A DNA stretch of 64,000 nt from Rhizobium leguminosarum (GTDB lineage Bacteria; Pseudomonadota; Alphaproteobacteria; Rhizobiales; Rhizobiaceae): positions 1,984,001-2,048,000 of the forward strand of contig NZ_CP016286.1 in the NCBI RefSeq assembly GCF_001679785.1, read 5' to 3'. Under the pieces are notes generated by a model. That model did no database searches. It worked only from the letters and a program-made list of their open reading frames with translations, and was not told where the DNA came from. Positions 52,443 to 60,440 of the stretch are shown piece by piece; position 1 is the stretch's first letter; every line of letters starts with the position of its first letter. The position numbers were made by a program, and so were the translations under genes.

Positions 52443-53462
52443 ATGAACAGGATGCAGATCAAGAAGCGTTCGGTAGTCTTCTTTATGGTACCGCAATTCA
52501 CCATGCTGCCCTTTTCGGCGGCCGTGGACACCTTGCGCATCGCCAATCGCATGCTCGGCTATCAGGCCTATACCTGGCGGCTGACCTCGGTCGACGGGGA
52601 AAAAGTCTATTCTTCCTGCGGCATCGGCGTCGAGGCAAATTCCTCGCTTGCCGAGGAGCGCCGTCATCTCGGCGGCGAAAACCGGCCGGGCATGGTGCTC
52701 GTCTGTTCCGGTATCGATGTCGAGCAGTTCAACAACAAGTCAGTCAATGCCTGGCTGCGTGAATGCTACAATCGCGGCGTCGCCGTCGGCAGCCTCTGTA
52801 CGGGCGCGCATGTGCTTGCCCAGGCCGGCCTCCTGAATGGCAAGCGCTGCGCCATCCACTGGGAAAACCTGCCGGGCTTTTCGGAAGCCTTCCCGCAGGC
52901 AGAGGTCTATGCCGATCTCTACGAGATCGACGGCAATCTCTATACCTGCGCCGGCGGCACCGCCTCGCTCGACATGATGCTGAACCTCGTCGGCGAGGAC
53001 TTTGGCGAAAGCCTTGTCAACCGTATCTGCGAGCAGCACCTGACCGACCGCGTGCGCAACCCGCACGACCGCCAGCGCCTGCCGCTGCGCGCCCGCCTCG
53101 GCGTACAGAACGCCAAGGTGCTGTCGATCATCGAGTTGATGGAAGGCAATCTTGCCGAGCCGCTGACGCTGATCGAGATCGCCGACGGCGCCGGCCTCTC
53201 GCGCCGCCAGATCGAACGGCTGTTCCGCCAGGAGATGGGCCGCTCGCCGGCTCGCTACTATCTGGAAATCCGCCTCGACCGTGCGCGCCACCTTCTGGTG
53301 CAGTCCTCGATGCCCGTCGTCGAGGTTGCCGTCGCCTGCGGCTTCGTCTCGGCCTCGCATTTCTCCAAGTGTTATCGCGAACTCTACCATCGCTCGCCGC
53401 AGCAGGAGCGCGCCGAGCGCAAGATGACCATGGCGACGGCAAGGCAGGCGGTCGCCGCGTGA
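52443..53462 (+). CDS. GlxA-family transcriptional regulator (DJ-1/PfpI plus AraC HTH)
   Basis: 339 residues. Residues 5-190 form a class I glutamine-amidotransferase-like (DJ-1/PfpI) domain with the nucleophile-elbow GSLCTGAHVLAQAGLL. Residues 225-325 are an AraC-type DNA-binding domain with two HTHs (LTLIEIADGAGLSRRQIERLFR and VVEVAVACGFVSASHFSKCYR). Related regulators control amino-acid, betaine or carnitine use; the ligand cannot be told from sequence. The ATG at 52443 begins the conserved domain. Confidence 0.88.
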   Translation: MNRMQIKKRSVVFFMVPQFTMLPFSAAVDTLRIANRMLGYQAYTWRLTSVDGEKVYSSCGIGVEANSSLAEERRHLGGENRPGMVLVCSGIDVEQFNNKSVNAWLRECYNRGVAVGSLCTGAHVLAQAGLLNGKRCAIHWENLPGFSEAFPQAEVYADLYEIDGNLYTCAGGTASLDMMLNLVGEDFGESLVNRICEQHLTDRVRNPHDRQRLPLRARLGVQNAKVLSIIELMEGNLAEPLTLIEIADGAGLSRRQIERLFRQEMGRSPARYYLEIRLDRARHLLVQSSMPVVEVAVACGFVSASHFSKCYRELYHRSPQQERAERKMTMATARQAVAA

Positions 53463-53528
53463 GACATTGAGAAAGGCCGCCGCCGCGGCCAGTTGGACCA
53501 AGTAACGGTCCGGCGGCAGCAAAAATCG

Positions 53529-53846
53529 TCACTTCGGTTGTTGCTGCCCGGGTAGATTGTCAGGCCGAATGACCGGTGTCTTACCTTCCTCAGGCGCGGG
53601 CTGGCTGAATTCGCTGTCCCCGGTCGGGGGCGGCTTCAGGACACCGTGGCAATCGTCCATCTTTTGCGACAGCGAACCGTCCTTGGCCGCCTTCCCGGCG
53701 TCCCCGGTTGCCGACTGATTGTTCTGATCTGCAGGCGATGCAGTGCAACGTTCCGAGTCGGTAGACGGTTGTTCATTTGCCTGTCCAATAGCGTTTGAAC
53801 TCGAAAATGCGACCATCGCAAAGATCAATGCAGCTTGGATTCGCAT
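53529..53846 (-). CDS. Secreted Pro/Gln-rich hypothetical protein
   Basis: 105 residues: signal peptide (IFAMVAFSSSNAIG), then a low-complexity mature part with two cysteines (RCTASP, DCHG) and a Pro/Gln-rich end. GTGAAAGGAAAAG precedes the ATG. No family recognised; typical of small rhizobial periplasmic proteins. The roughly 430 bases upstream, to 54280, hold nothing recognisable. Confidence 0.6.
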   Translation of the reverse strand: MRIQAALIFAMVAFSSSNAIGQANEQPSTDSERCTASPADQNNQSATGDAGKAAKDGSLSQKMDDCHGVLKPPPTGDSEFSQPAPEEGKTPVIRPDNLPGQQQPK

Positions 53847-54280
53847 TGACTTTTCCTTTCACAGTCTCGCCGCAAGCGCATCCAAACCCCACGAGAATGC
53901 GCGGAAGTTCCGCCTGTCGCTCGTTCATTTCTAGCCGTCTCGCAGCCAAGGGGCACCGGCACTACGCTCATGGGATAGCGAAAATGCTGACGGCGCCGCG
54001 TTGGCTGGGCTCGAAGAGCGTACAGCTTCAGCCTCTCGCGCGCCTCCGTTTTTCGGTTGAATCTACTGAACCTGCGGCTCAGGCATTTGTTCCACGGCGA
54101 CGCGCTGGAATCTGACTGGAACGTCTGGTTCACAACAGGGAGCTGACCGATCCCCATACTGCCATCGCCATCGTCAACAGGTTTTCGGAAACAAGGCCCA
54201 ACGGAACGCCACCGGCACCGCCGACGCAGGCGAATTTCAGCTCGCGTTTTCGAGAGAAGCGAACTGAGATGAGGCGCCCG

Positions 54281-55612
54281 CTATTGCGCCGCCTCTTCCG
54301 TCATCCTGGCGTCGGAATAGACCTGGTTGCGGCCCCTGTGTTTGGCCATGTAGAGAAACTGGTCGGCGGCGTTCAGGTAATTCTCGAAGGTCTCGTAACC
54401 GGCGATCTCGGCAATGCCGATCGAAATCGTGACGCCGAGTTCCTCGTCGTCGGCCGTGACCTTCAGCCGCGAAATGTCCGAGCGGATCTCGTCGCAGAGC
54501 TTGGTCGCGGCTGCCGAATCCATCTGCGGGAAGAGGATGGCGAATTCCTCGCCGCCGAGCCGCGAGAGAAGATTGTCGCTGCCCTCGAAGATCGTAAACA
54601 GCCTGTTTGCGACAGCCTTCAGCACCTTGTCGCCAATCTCGTGGCCATAGGTGTCGTTCAGCCGCTTGAAATGATCGATATCGAGAATGGCGACGGAACT
54701 CGGCACCTTCAGCCGCAGGCACTCGTTCACCAGCTTCGGGCCGTTGTCGTAGAAATAGCGGCGGTTATAGAGGCCGGTCAGGTAGTCGCAGGCCGCCGCT
54801 GCCCTCAGTTGCCGCATCTGCGCCAGCGTTTCCGCATTGTTGGCGATGCGGCATTGCAGTTCCTCGGCAACGAAGGGCCGGTAGACGAAATCGCTGGCGC
54901 CGGCCTTGAGGAAACTTGCCGAAAGCATGCGGTCGTTGGAGGAGGAAACGCCGATGACGCGCAGCCTGTCCGAACCGAAACGATGGCGGATGCGCCGCGT
55001 CAGCTCGTAGCCGCTCATATCGGGCATGTGGTGATCGGTGACGACGAGCTCGATATCGCTGTAGGCCTCGAGCGCTGCCAGCGCCTCGAGCCCCGAATTT
55101 GCCTCGACGACGAGATACTGTTGTGCCTTCAGGAGGTCGACGAGCACCTGGCGCGCCGAGACGACATCGTCGACGACGAGCACCCGCGTCTTGCGGTTGG
55201 AGATCGCCCGCCGGACGGTGGCTACCAGATTGTCGAGCGCGAATTCATTGTCCTTCAGCACGTAATCGATGACATTGCGCTCCATGATCTTGTTGCGCGT
55301 GTTGAGATCGAATGTCGCGGTGAAGACGATCGCCGGGATATCGTGCTCGATCGTGCAGTCGAGCGCTTCGCCATAGGGCGAATCCGGCAGGTTGAGATCG
55401 ACGACGGCCATGGTGTAGCCGTGAGCGTCGTCGGCAAGTTCCTTGCGAAGAGCCTTCAGCGACGGGCAGGATTTGACGGCAAGGCCGAGCTCCGTCTGGA
55501 ACCGGTGACAGAGCACCGCGGAAAACATCCGGGAATCTTCAACCAGAAGTATTTTGAGCCCGCCGGAGCGTAACCCGATGCCATCCCGCTGAAAATCCGC
55601 TTGAAACGCCAC
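54281..55612 (-). CDS. PleD-like REC-REC-GGDEF diguanylate cyclase
   Basis: 443 residues from a GTG with GGGGGAG upstream. The first receiver domain keeps its phospho-acceptor (AVVDLNLP) and so does the second (VVTDHHMPDMSG). The catalytic domain has SRLGGEEFAILF, the active GGEEF form, so c-di-GMP synthesis is expected. The inhibitory I-site RxxD that precedes GGEEF in PleD is not conserved (GSDN at that position), implying no product inhibition. An in-frame start also exists at 55705. Confidence 0.85.
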   Translation of the reverse strand: MAFQADFQRDGIGLRSGGLKILLVEDSRMFSAVLCHRFQTELGLAVKSCPSLKALRKELADDAHGYTMAVVDLNLPDSPYGEALDCTIEHDIPAIVFTATFDLNTRNKIMERNVIDYVLKDNEFALDNLVATVRRAISNRKTRVLVVDDVVSARQVLVDLLKAQQYLVVEANSGLEALAALEAYSDIELVVTDHHMPDMSGYELTRRIRHRFGSDRLRVIGVSSSNDRMLSASFLKAGASDFVYRPFVAEELQCRIANNAETLAQMRQLRAAAACDYLTGLYNRRYFYDNGPKLVNECLRLKVPSSVAILDIDHFKRLNDTYGHEIGDKVLKAVANRLFTIFEGSDNLLSRLGGEEFAILFPQMDSAAATKLCDEIRSDISRLKVTADDEELGVTISIGIAEIAGYETFENYLNAADQFLYMAKHRGRNQVYSDARMTEEAAQ

Positions 55613-55798
55613 AGCCGCTACTCCCCCATGCGTCTGACGGGCGCGACTCGGCCCTCTCCCCGGCGGGGACGATAACCGAGAGGCCTGTGCGCGTGAAGGG
55701 GACAAATAACGGCGACATTACCTGCAATTGCAAAAAATCGACGACTGTCCCCGACCGTCATTTCCGCTCCCCTGGCGATACCGATGCTGGAAGGGCCG

Positions 55799-56629
55799 TC
55801 AGGCAACCGCCCGCTCCTTACGCATCGATTGAATTTGCAGCAGCGTATCGAGGTTCTGGTTGACGCGGCAGTAGAACTCTTCGTCGATGAAGGGACGCAG
55901 CATGAAATCATTGCCGCCGGCCTTCAGGAAACGTGCCGAAAGCAGCCGGTTCGACGAAGAGGAAACACCGATGATGCGCAGCTCGTGCGAGCCAATATTG
56001 GCGCGGATGCGCCGCGTCAGCTCGAAGCCGTCGATGTCGGGCATATTGTAGTCGGTGATGACAAGGCCGATATCGCGGTTGGCCTTCAGGATCTCCAGCG
56101 CCTTGCCGCCGCTCTCGGCGACGCTGACCCGGAAATTGTAGCGCTTCAACCGGCTCGACAGCAACGCGCGCGCAGTCGCACTATCGTCGACGATCAGCAC
56201 GTGGTGGCGATGATTGGTGAGGAAGCGGCAGATCGATTCCGCCAGCAGGTCGACGGCGAAGATGTTGTCCTTGAGGATATAGTCGACAATATCCTTGGCC
56301 ATCAGCTTGTCGCGCATGTTTTCATGGAAGGTGCCGGTGAAGACGATTGTGGGTATGGAGAGATCGACCAGATATTCGAGCGCTTCGCCGTTTTCGGCGC
56401 CGGGCAGGTTGATGTTCGAGATCGCCAGCGTGATCGGATCGGAAGATTTGTCGTAGGAAACCTGCAGATCTTCGAAGCTGCGGCAGATCTCGACATCGAT
56501 ATCGAACAGCTCTTTGAGGCGTTTGCTGATCATCGAGGTGAATACGTTGGAATCTTCCGCGACAAGAATACGCGCGCCGGCAAACATTTCCCCGGAATAT
56601 TGCATCCCCGAAATACCTAGAAACGCCAT
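55799..56629 (-). CDS. Two-receiver response regulator
   Basis: 276 residues with two REC domains and no output domain. The first lacks the acceptor Asp (LAISNINLPGA has Asn in its place) and is probably an unphosphorylated interaction domain. The second is complete (IVDDSA, LVITDYNMPDIDG, and a Lys in LKAGGNDF). It resembles the receiver half of the neighbouring PleD-like protein (DIVDYILKDNIFAVD versus NVIDYVLKDNEFALD), so the pair probably arose by duplication. AAAGG precedes the ATG at 56629. Confidence 0.82.
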   Translation of the reverse strand: MAFLGISGMQYSGEMFAGARILVAEDSNVFTSMISKRLKELFDIDVEICRSFEDLQVSYDKSSDPITLAISNINLPGAENGEALEYLVDLSIPTIVFTGTFHENMRDKLMAKDIVDYILKDNIFAVDLLAESICRFLTNHRHHVLIVDDSATARALLSSRLKRYNFRVSVAESGGKALEILKANRDIGLVITDYNMPDIDGFELTRRIRANIGSHELRIIGVSSSSNRLLSARFLKAGGNDFMLRPFIDEEFYCRVNQNLDTLLQIQSMRKERAVA

Positions 56630-56774
56630 AGCAAACCTTTGATGTAAAATCTGTCCCCGGATCAAACCGATACATCGATTGATTTGAATAATTATTAATC
56701 GGCGCGCTTGGATATAAATGAAGAGGCGGCCCGATCGGGCCGCCTCCCGCTTCTTTGCGGATATGATTAAGAAA

Positions 56775-57010
56775 TCAGGCGCGAAGCGCCGCATTCTCGG
56801 CGTCGCACAGGCTTTCGCCGACAACCGTCGCATTATAGGTCGAACCGACGTTTTGATCTTCGGTTTCGTGCCCTCCTTGGCATAATCCGGCCGCAGCATG
56901 GCAAGCGCCAGCGAGCGGTTGATGCGGAAACCGAAGGCGCCGTTCGTGACGCGGCCGACGAGCCCATCCGGCTGGCACCGCTCCGCCGAAGCGATTATAA
57001 ACGAGCCATC
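56775..57010 (-). pseudogene. Remnant of a GcvT-like (aminomethyltransferase) C-terminal domain
   Basis: Reads PDGLVGRVTNGAFGFRINRS, LALAMLRPDYAKEGTK and then, after a frameshift, STYNATVVGESLCDAENAAL ending in TGA at 56775. This is the C-terminal barrel of GcvT-type proteins, as found at the end of dimethylglycine/sarcosine dehydrogenases. The rest of the gene is absent, and the next gene begins head-to-head. Confidence 0.6.
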
Positions 57011-57037
57011 GACCCCGACCCGCCGACAGGTTCGCCC

Positions 57038-58042
57038 ATGATCCAATCCGACACAGTGATCGAATGGCTTCTCGACTCCGACCCGTCGATCCGATGGCAG
57101 GTGATGCGTGACCTGCTCGATGCTCCGGAGCGGGAATGGATGACTGAGCGGGCCAAAGTCGAGACCGAGGGCTGGGGCGCCAGGCTGCTCTCCTGCCAGG
57201 ACGAGGACGGGCAATGGGCAGGCGGCGCCTTCCTGCCCGCCGGTTTCGACCCGCACGAGTGGAAGGAGCGTGGCCAGCCGTGGACGGCCACGACCTTCTC
57301 GCTGTCGCAATTGCGCGAGTTCGGTCTCGATCCCGCCTGCGGCTGCGCCAGGCGCACCGTCAAACTGGTCGGCGCCAACGCCCGTTGGGAAGAAGGCGGC
57401 CAGCCCTATTGGGAGGGCGAAGTCGAGGAGTGCATCAACGGCCGCACCGTTGCCGACGGCGCCTATTTCGGCGTCGACATCTCGCCCATCGTCGACAGGC
57501 TGGCCGGTGAGCGTCTCAACGACGGCGGCTGGAACTGCGAGCGGGCTCGCGGCTCTGTCCGCTCCTCCTTCGCCAGCAGCATCAACGTGCTGGAAGGTTT
57601 GCTGGAATACGAGAGATCGACCGGCGGCACGCATCGGTCTCGAGAGGCGCGCAGGACGGGCGAGGAGTTTCTGCTGGCCCGCAACCTCTTCCGCCGCCTT
57701 GGCACCGGCGAGCCGGCCGACGAACGCTTCCTGCACTTCCTGCATCCGAACCGGTGGCGCTACGACATTTTGCGCGCGCTCGACTATTTCCGCGCCAGCG
57801 CGATCCTGACCGGCGCCGACCCCGATCCGCGCCTCGGCGAGGCAATCGACCACCTTCGTTCCCGGCGCTTGCAGGACGGCAGTTGGCCGCTCGACGACAG
57901 CCCTGCAGGTCGGGTGTGGTTCGAGGTCGATGACGGGCAGGGCAAGCCTTCGCGGTGGCTGACGCTCCGGGCGATGCGGGTGCTCAGATGGTGGGATGCC
58001 CAGCCCTCAGTCCGTCTCGATGACTGCAACACATCTCCGTGA
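57038..58042 (+). CDS. Squalene-cyclase-like alpha/alpha-toroid protein
   Basis: 334 residues with QW-like repeats (CQDEDGQWAGGAF, LNDGGWNCERARGSVRSSF, RLQDGSWPLDDS) typical of the prenyltransferase/squalene-oxidase-repeat fold. It is too short for a real hopene cyclase and has no DXDD. Enzymatic function unknown. Its last residues (QPSVRLDDCNTSP) differ from a second copy of the gene end at 63.6 kb (reading RWWDARRSINA), suggesting the native C-terminus was replaced when the copper module arrived. Confidence 0.7.
   Translation: MIQSDTVIEWLLDSDPSIRWQVMRDLLDAPEREWMTERAKVETEGWGARLLSCQDEDGQWAGGAFLPAGFDPHEWKERGQPWTATTFSLSQLREFGLDPACGCARRTVKLVGANARWEEGGQPYWEGEVEECINGRTVADGAYFGVDISPIVDRLAGERLNDGGWNCERARGSVRSSFASSINVLEGLLEYERSTGGTHRSREARRTGEEFLLARNLFRRLGTGEPADERFLHFLHPNRWRYDILRALDYFRASAILTGADPDPRLGEAIDHLRSRRLQDGSWPLDDSPAGRVWFEVDDGQGKPSRWLTLRAMRVLRWWDAQPSVRLDDCNTSP
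57892..58011. repeat. Direct repeat flanking the Cus module, left copy
   Basis: About 115-120 bp from the 3' end of the toroid-protein gene, nearly identical to 63628-63738 (shared runs such as GGGTGTGGTTCGAGGTCGAT and GGTGCTCAGATGGTGGGATG-like text). A few substitutions, a 5-base gap and a 1-base deletion distinguish the copies. Confidence 0.8.
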
Positions 58043-58084
58043 GCCCGCTTCCAATTCCAGAACCTGCATGCCAGTATCCAGCCC

Positions 58085-58468
58085 ATGATTTTCCGGCGGA
58101 CCATCCATCGTCTGTTCCTTGCCATTGCTATGCTCGCGATCGTTATCGGTCCGATGAGCATCGGGGTGGCGAGCAGTGCAATGGCGTCTTCCGCTCCGGC
58201 GATGATCGATGGCATGAGCGGCGCGATGGCCGGCATGCATATGGCAGAGCAGATGCCGTGCTGCCCCGAACAGCAGCCCGTCAAGCTAGATTGCGCCAAG
58301 GGCTGCCCGCTGGCGTTGGTCTGCACGACCTCGATCTTCGCCCACGCGCCCGACGTGCACGGCTGGTCGTTCGCGATCTCCTGGGCGTCACATCGCTACC
58401 ACCTCATTCCGGCGTCGCAACTGACGCCCGCCCATGTCGAGCCTCCGGCTCGACCTCCGAAAGCCTGA
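58085..58468 (+). CDS. Small exported Met/Cys protein heading the Cus module
   Basis: 127 residues: signal segment (LFLAIAMLAIVIGPMSIGVASSA), a Met-rich stretch (MIDGMSGAMAGMHMAEQM) and cysteines (PCCPEQ, DCAKGCPLALVC). It resembles DUF2946-like periplasmic proteins found at the start of copper efflux operons and the protein at 32391. Metal binding is inferred. Confidence 0.6.
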   Translation: MIFRRTIHRLFLAIAMLAIVIGPMSIGVASSAMASSAPAMIDGMSGAMAGMHMAEQMPCCPEQQPVKLDCAKGCPLALVCTTSIFAHAPDVHGWSFAISWASHRYHLIPASQLTPAHVEPPARPPKA

Positions 58469-58596
58469 TCTCAAGTCATTCCTGAAACACGTCTACGGTT
58501 CACGGCGGGTGCTTCGCGCATCTTTCAGGGACCTACGGCAATCAATTTATGACTGAGGATGCGGCCTGAGCGCCTATCCCAATGAGATCAGATATT

Positions 58597-59001
58597 ATGA
58601 ACAAGACCACCTTTTCCGCGGGAGCGATGCTCCTCGCCGGCGTGCTTATTGTCGGTTCCGCCACAGCGTCCTTCGCCGCGTCACAGGACTACGAATTCCA
58701 GCCGGTTTCGACCGACGTCAAGCAGGGCCAGGGATCGCTGGTCTCCGTCCGCCTCGTTGACAAGCGCACGGGCAAGCCCGTTCCCGACGCGGTCATCTTC
58801 ACCACCCGCATGGACATGGCTCCCGAGGGCATGGAAATGATGACGACACCCGTCGAGGCCGCCGCCTCCACGGAACCCGGTGTCTATGCCTTCAAGACGA
58901 ACTTTACCATGGCGGGTGGCTGGCGCTTCAAGCTTGCCGCCAAAGTCCAGGGCGAACCGGACACCGTCGAGGGCGAACTCGTCCTCAAGGCAGCGCCGTG
59001 A
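58597..59001 (+). CDS. FixH/YtkA-like periplasmic domain protein
   Basis: 134 residues: signal peptide (LLAGVLIVGSATASFAAS) and an Ig-like domain (VSVRLVDKRTGKPVPDAVIF, MTTPVEAAASTEPGVYAFKT, GGWRFKLAAKV) matching the FixH/YtkA type often encoded before cusB. Methionines (RMDMAPEGMEMM) could bind copper. Its stop overlaps the cusB start (GTGA). The ATG at 58597 begins the signal peptide. Confidence 0.75.
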   Translation: MNKTTFSAGAMLLAGVLIVGSATASFAASQDYEFQPVSTDVKQGQGSLVSVRLVDKRTGKPVPDAVIFTTRMDMAPEGMEMMTTPVEAAASTEPGVYAFKTNFTMAGGWRFKLAAKVQGEPDTVEGELVLKAAP

Positions 59002-60440
59002 ACACGCCAGCGCGTGTGGCAGCCACGCTCTCCCTCGCCGTATTGGTCGGCGGGGGAGGCTATTGGGCTGGCACGAACGATCTTGGCGCACAGCTCGGCC
59101 TTTCCTTCTCCGAAACGGCGCTCGTGACGCCGGCAGCTTCCATGGCCGTGCCGACCGGCGCGATCATTTACTATCGCCATCCGGACGGCCTCCCGCAATT
59201 CTCTGCGACGCCGAAGAATGCAGAGGATGGCCGGCCGTTCGTTGCCGTGCACGCGAGTAAGGATGTGAGCTTCGCCGACACTGCAGCACCGAAGCCGGTC
59301 GAAACGGAAACGACCATGACATCGTCCGCAACCGCGCCGGGGACGGGGAAACTTCTCTACTATCGAAACCCGATGGGCCTGCCCGACACGTCGACGGTGC
59401 CGAAAAAGGACTCGATGGGCATGGACTATATCCCCGTCTACGACGGTGATCAGGGCGACGCCTCGACCGTCAAGGTCTCGCTCGGCAAGCTGCAGCGAAC
59501 GGGCGTCAAGACCACGACCGCCGAGATGGCCAGCATCGTCAGGAAGATCGAAGTGCCTGGCACCATTGCGCTTGACGAGCGGCTCGTCAGCGTCATCTCG
59601 ATGCGGACGGATTCGTTCGTCGACGACGTCGCCAATGTCACCACCGGCAACCGAATAAGGAAGGGCCAGAGCCTCTTCAGCTTCTATTCGAAGGACATCG
59701 CCACTGCGGCCTCCGAATACGCGGCCGGGAGAAATGACGGCCGCGGGAACGGAGAGGTGGGCTCCGCGCTGCGCCTGAAGAACCTCGGCGTTCCCCAGGA
59801 GGCGATCGATACGATCGCGCGGACCCGTCAGGTGCCAGCCAGTATCGGTTATGTCGCGCCTCGTGACGGCGTCATTCTTGAGCGCTCGGCGACCACTGGA
59901 ATGATGGCCAAATCCGGCGACGTGCTGTTCCGCATCGCCGACATCTCCAACGTCTGGGTGATCGCCGACGTCCCCGAATACGATCTGACCTCCGTTCGGA
60001 TCGGCGCATCGGCCGACGTCGTCGTCCGGAGCCTGCCCGGCAGGACGTTCAAGGGCGTGATCGACCTGATCTATCCCGAAGTCGAGACGCAGACGCGGAC
60101 GACGAAAGTCCGCATCGAGATTCCAAACCCGGACGGCGTCCTCCTCCCCAACATGTATGCCGAGGTCCAGATCGAGGCCGGTGCGCCAAACCCCGTGGTG
60201 GTCGTTCCGAACAGCGCGGTCATCGACACGGGCGACCGCCAGGTCGTCTTCGTCGACAAAGGCGAAGGTCGGTTCGAGCCAAAGAATGTCATGCTGGGCC
60301 TCCGCGGCGAAGACAAGACCGAGATCACCAAAGGCGTCGCCGTCGGCGACAAGGTGGTGGTTGCCGCCAATTTCCTGCTCGACGCTGAAAGCAACCTGAA
60401 CTCGGCGCTCAGCGCCATGACCGAGGATGCCAAGCCATGA
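58998..60440 (+). CDS. cusB: CusB-like RND periplasmic adaptor with two metal-binding segments
   Basis: 480 residues. The N-terminal signal anchor is followed by two heavy-metal-binding segments (YYRHPDGLPQFSATPKNAED and YYRNPMGLPDTSTVPKKDSM), then the adaptor core with barrel-sandwich (IEVPGTIALDERLVSVISMR, GNRIRKGQSLFSFYSKD) and membrane-proximal domains. It links the inner-membrane pump to an outer-membrane channel. The GTG start is fixed by overlap with the upstream gene, and the stop overlaps cusA (ATGA). Confidence 0.9.
   Translation: MNTPARVAATLSLAVLVGGGGYWAGTNDLGAQLGLSFSETALVTPAASMAVPTGAIIYYRHPDGLPQFSATPKNAEDGRPFVAVHASKDVSFADTAAPKPVETETTMTSSATAPGTGKLLYYRNPMGLPDTSTVPKKDSMGMDYIPVYDGDQGDASTVKVSLGKLQRTGVKTTTAEMASIVRKIEVPGTIALDERLVSVISMRTDSFVDDVANVTTGNRIRKGQSLFSFYSKDIATAASEYAAGRNDGRGNGEVGSALRLKNLGVPQEAIDTIARTRQVPASIGYVAPRDGVILERSATTGMMAKSGDVLFRIADISNVWVIADVPEYDLTSVRIGASADVVVRSLPGRTFKGVIDLIYPEVETQTRTTKVRIEIPNPDGVLLPNMYAEVQIEAGAPNPVVVVPNSAVIDTGDRQVVFVDKGEGRFEPKNVMLGLRGEDKTEITKGVAVGDKVVVAANFLLDAESNLNSALSAMTEDAKP

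Noticed and set aside
57038..58042. True squalene-hopene cyclase
   Set aside because: Only about half the required length and no DXDD catalytic motif; only the repeat fold is supported.
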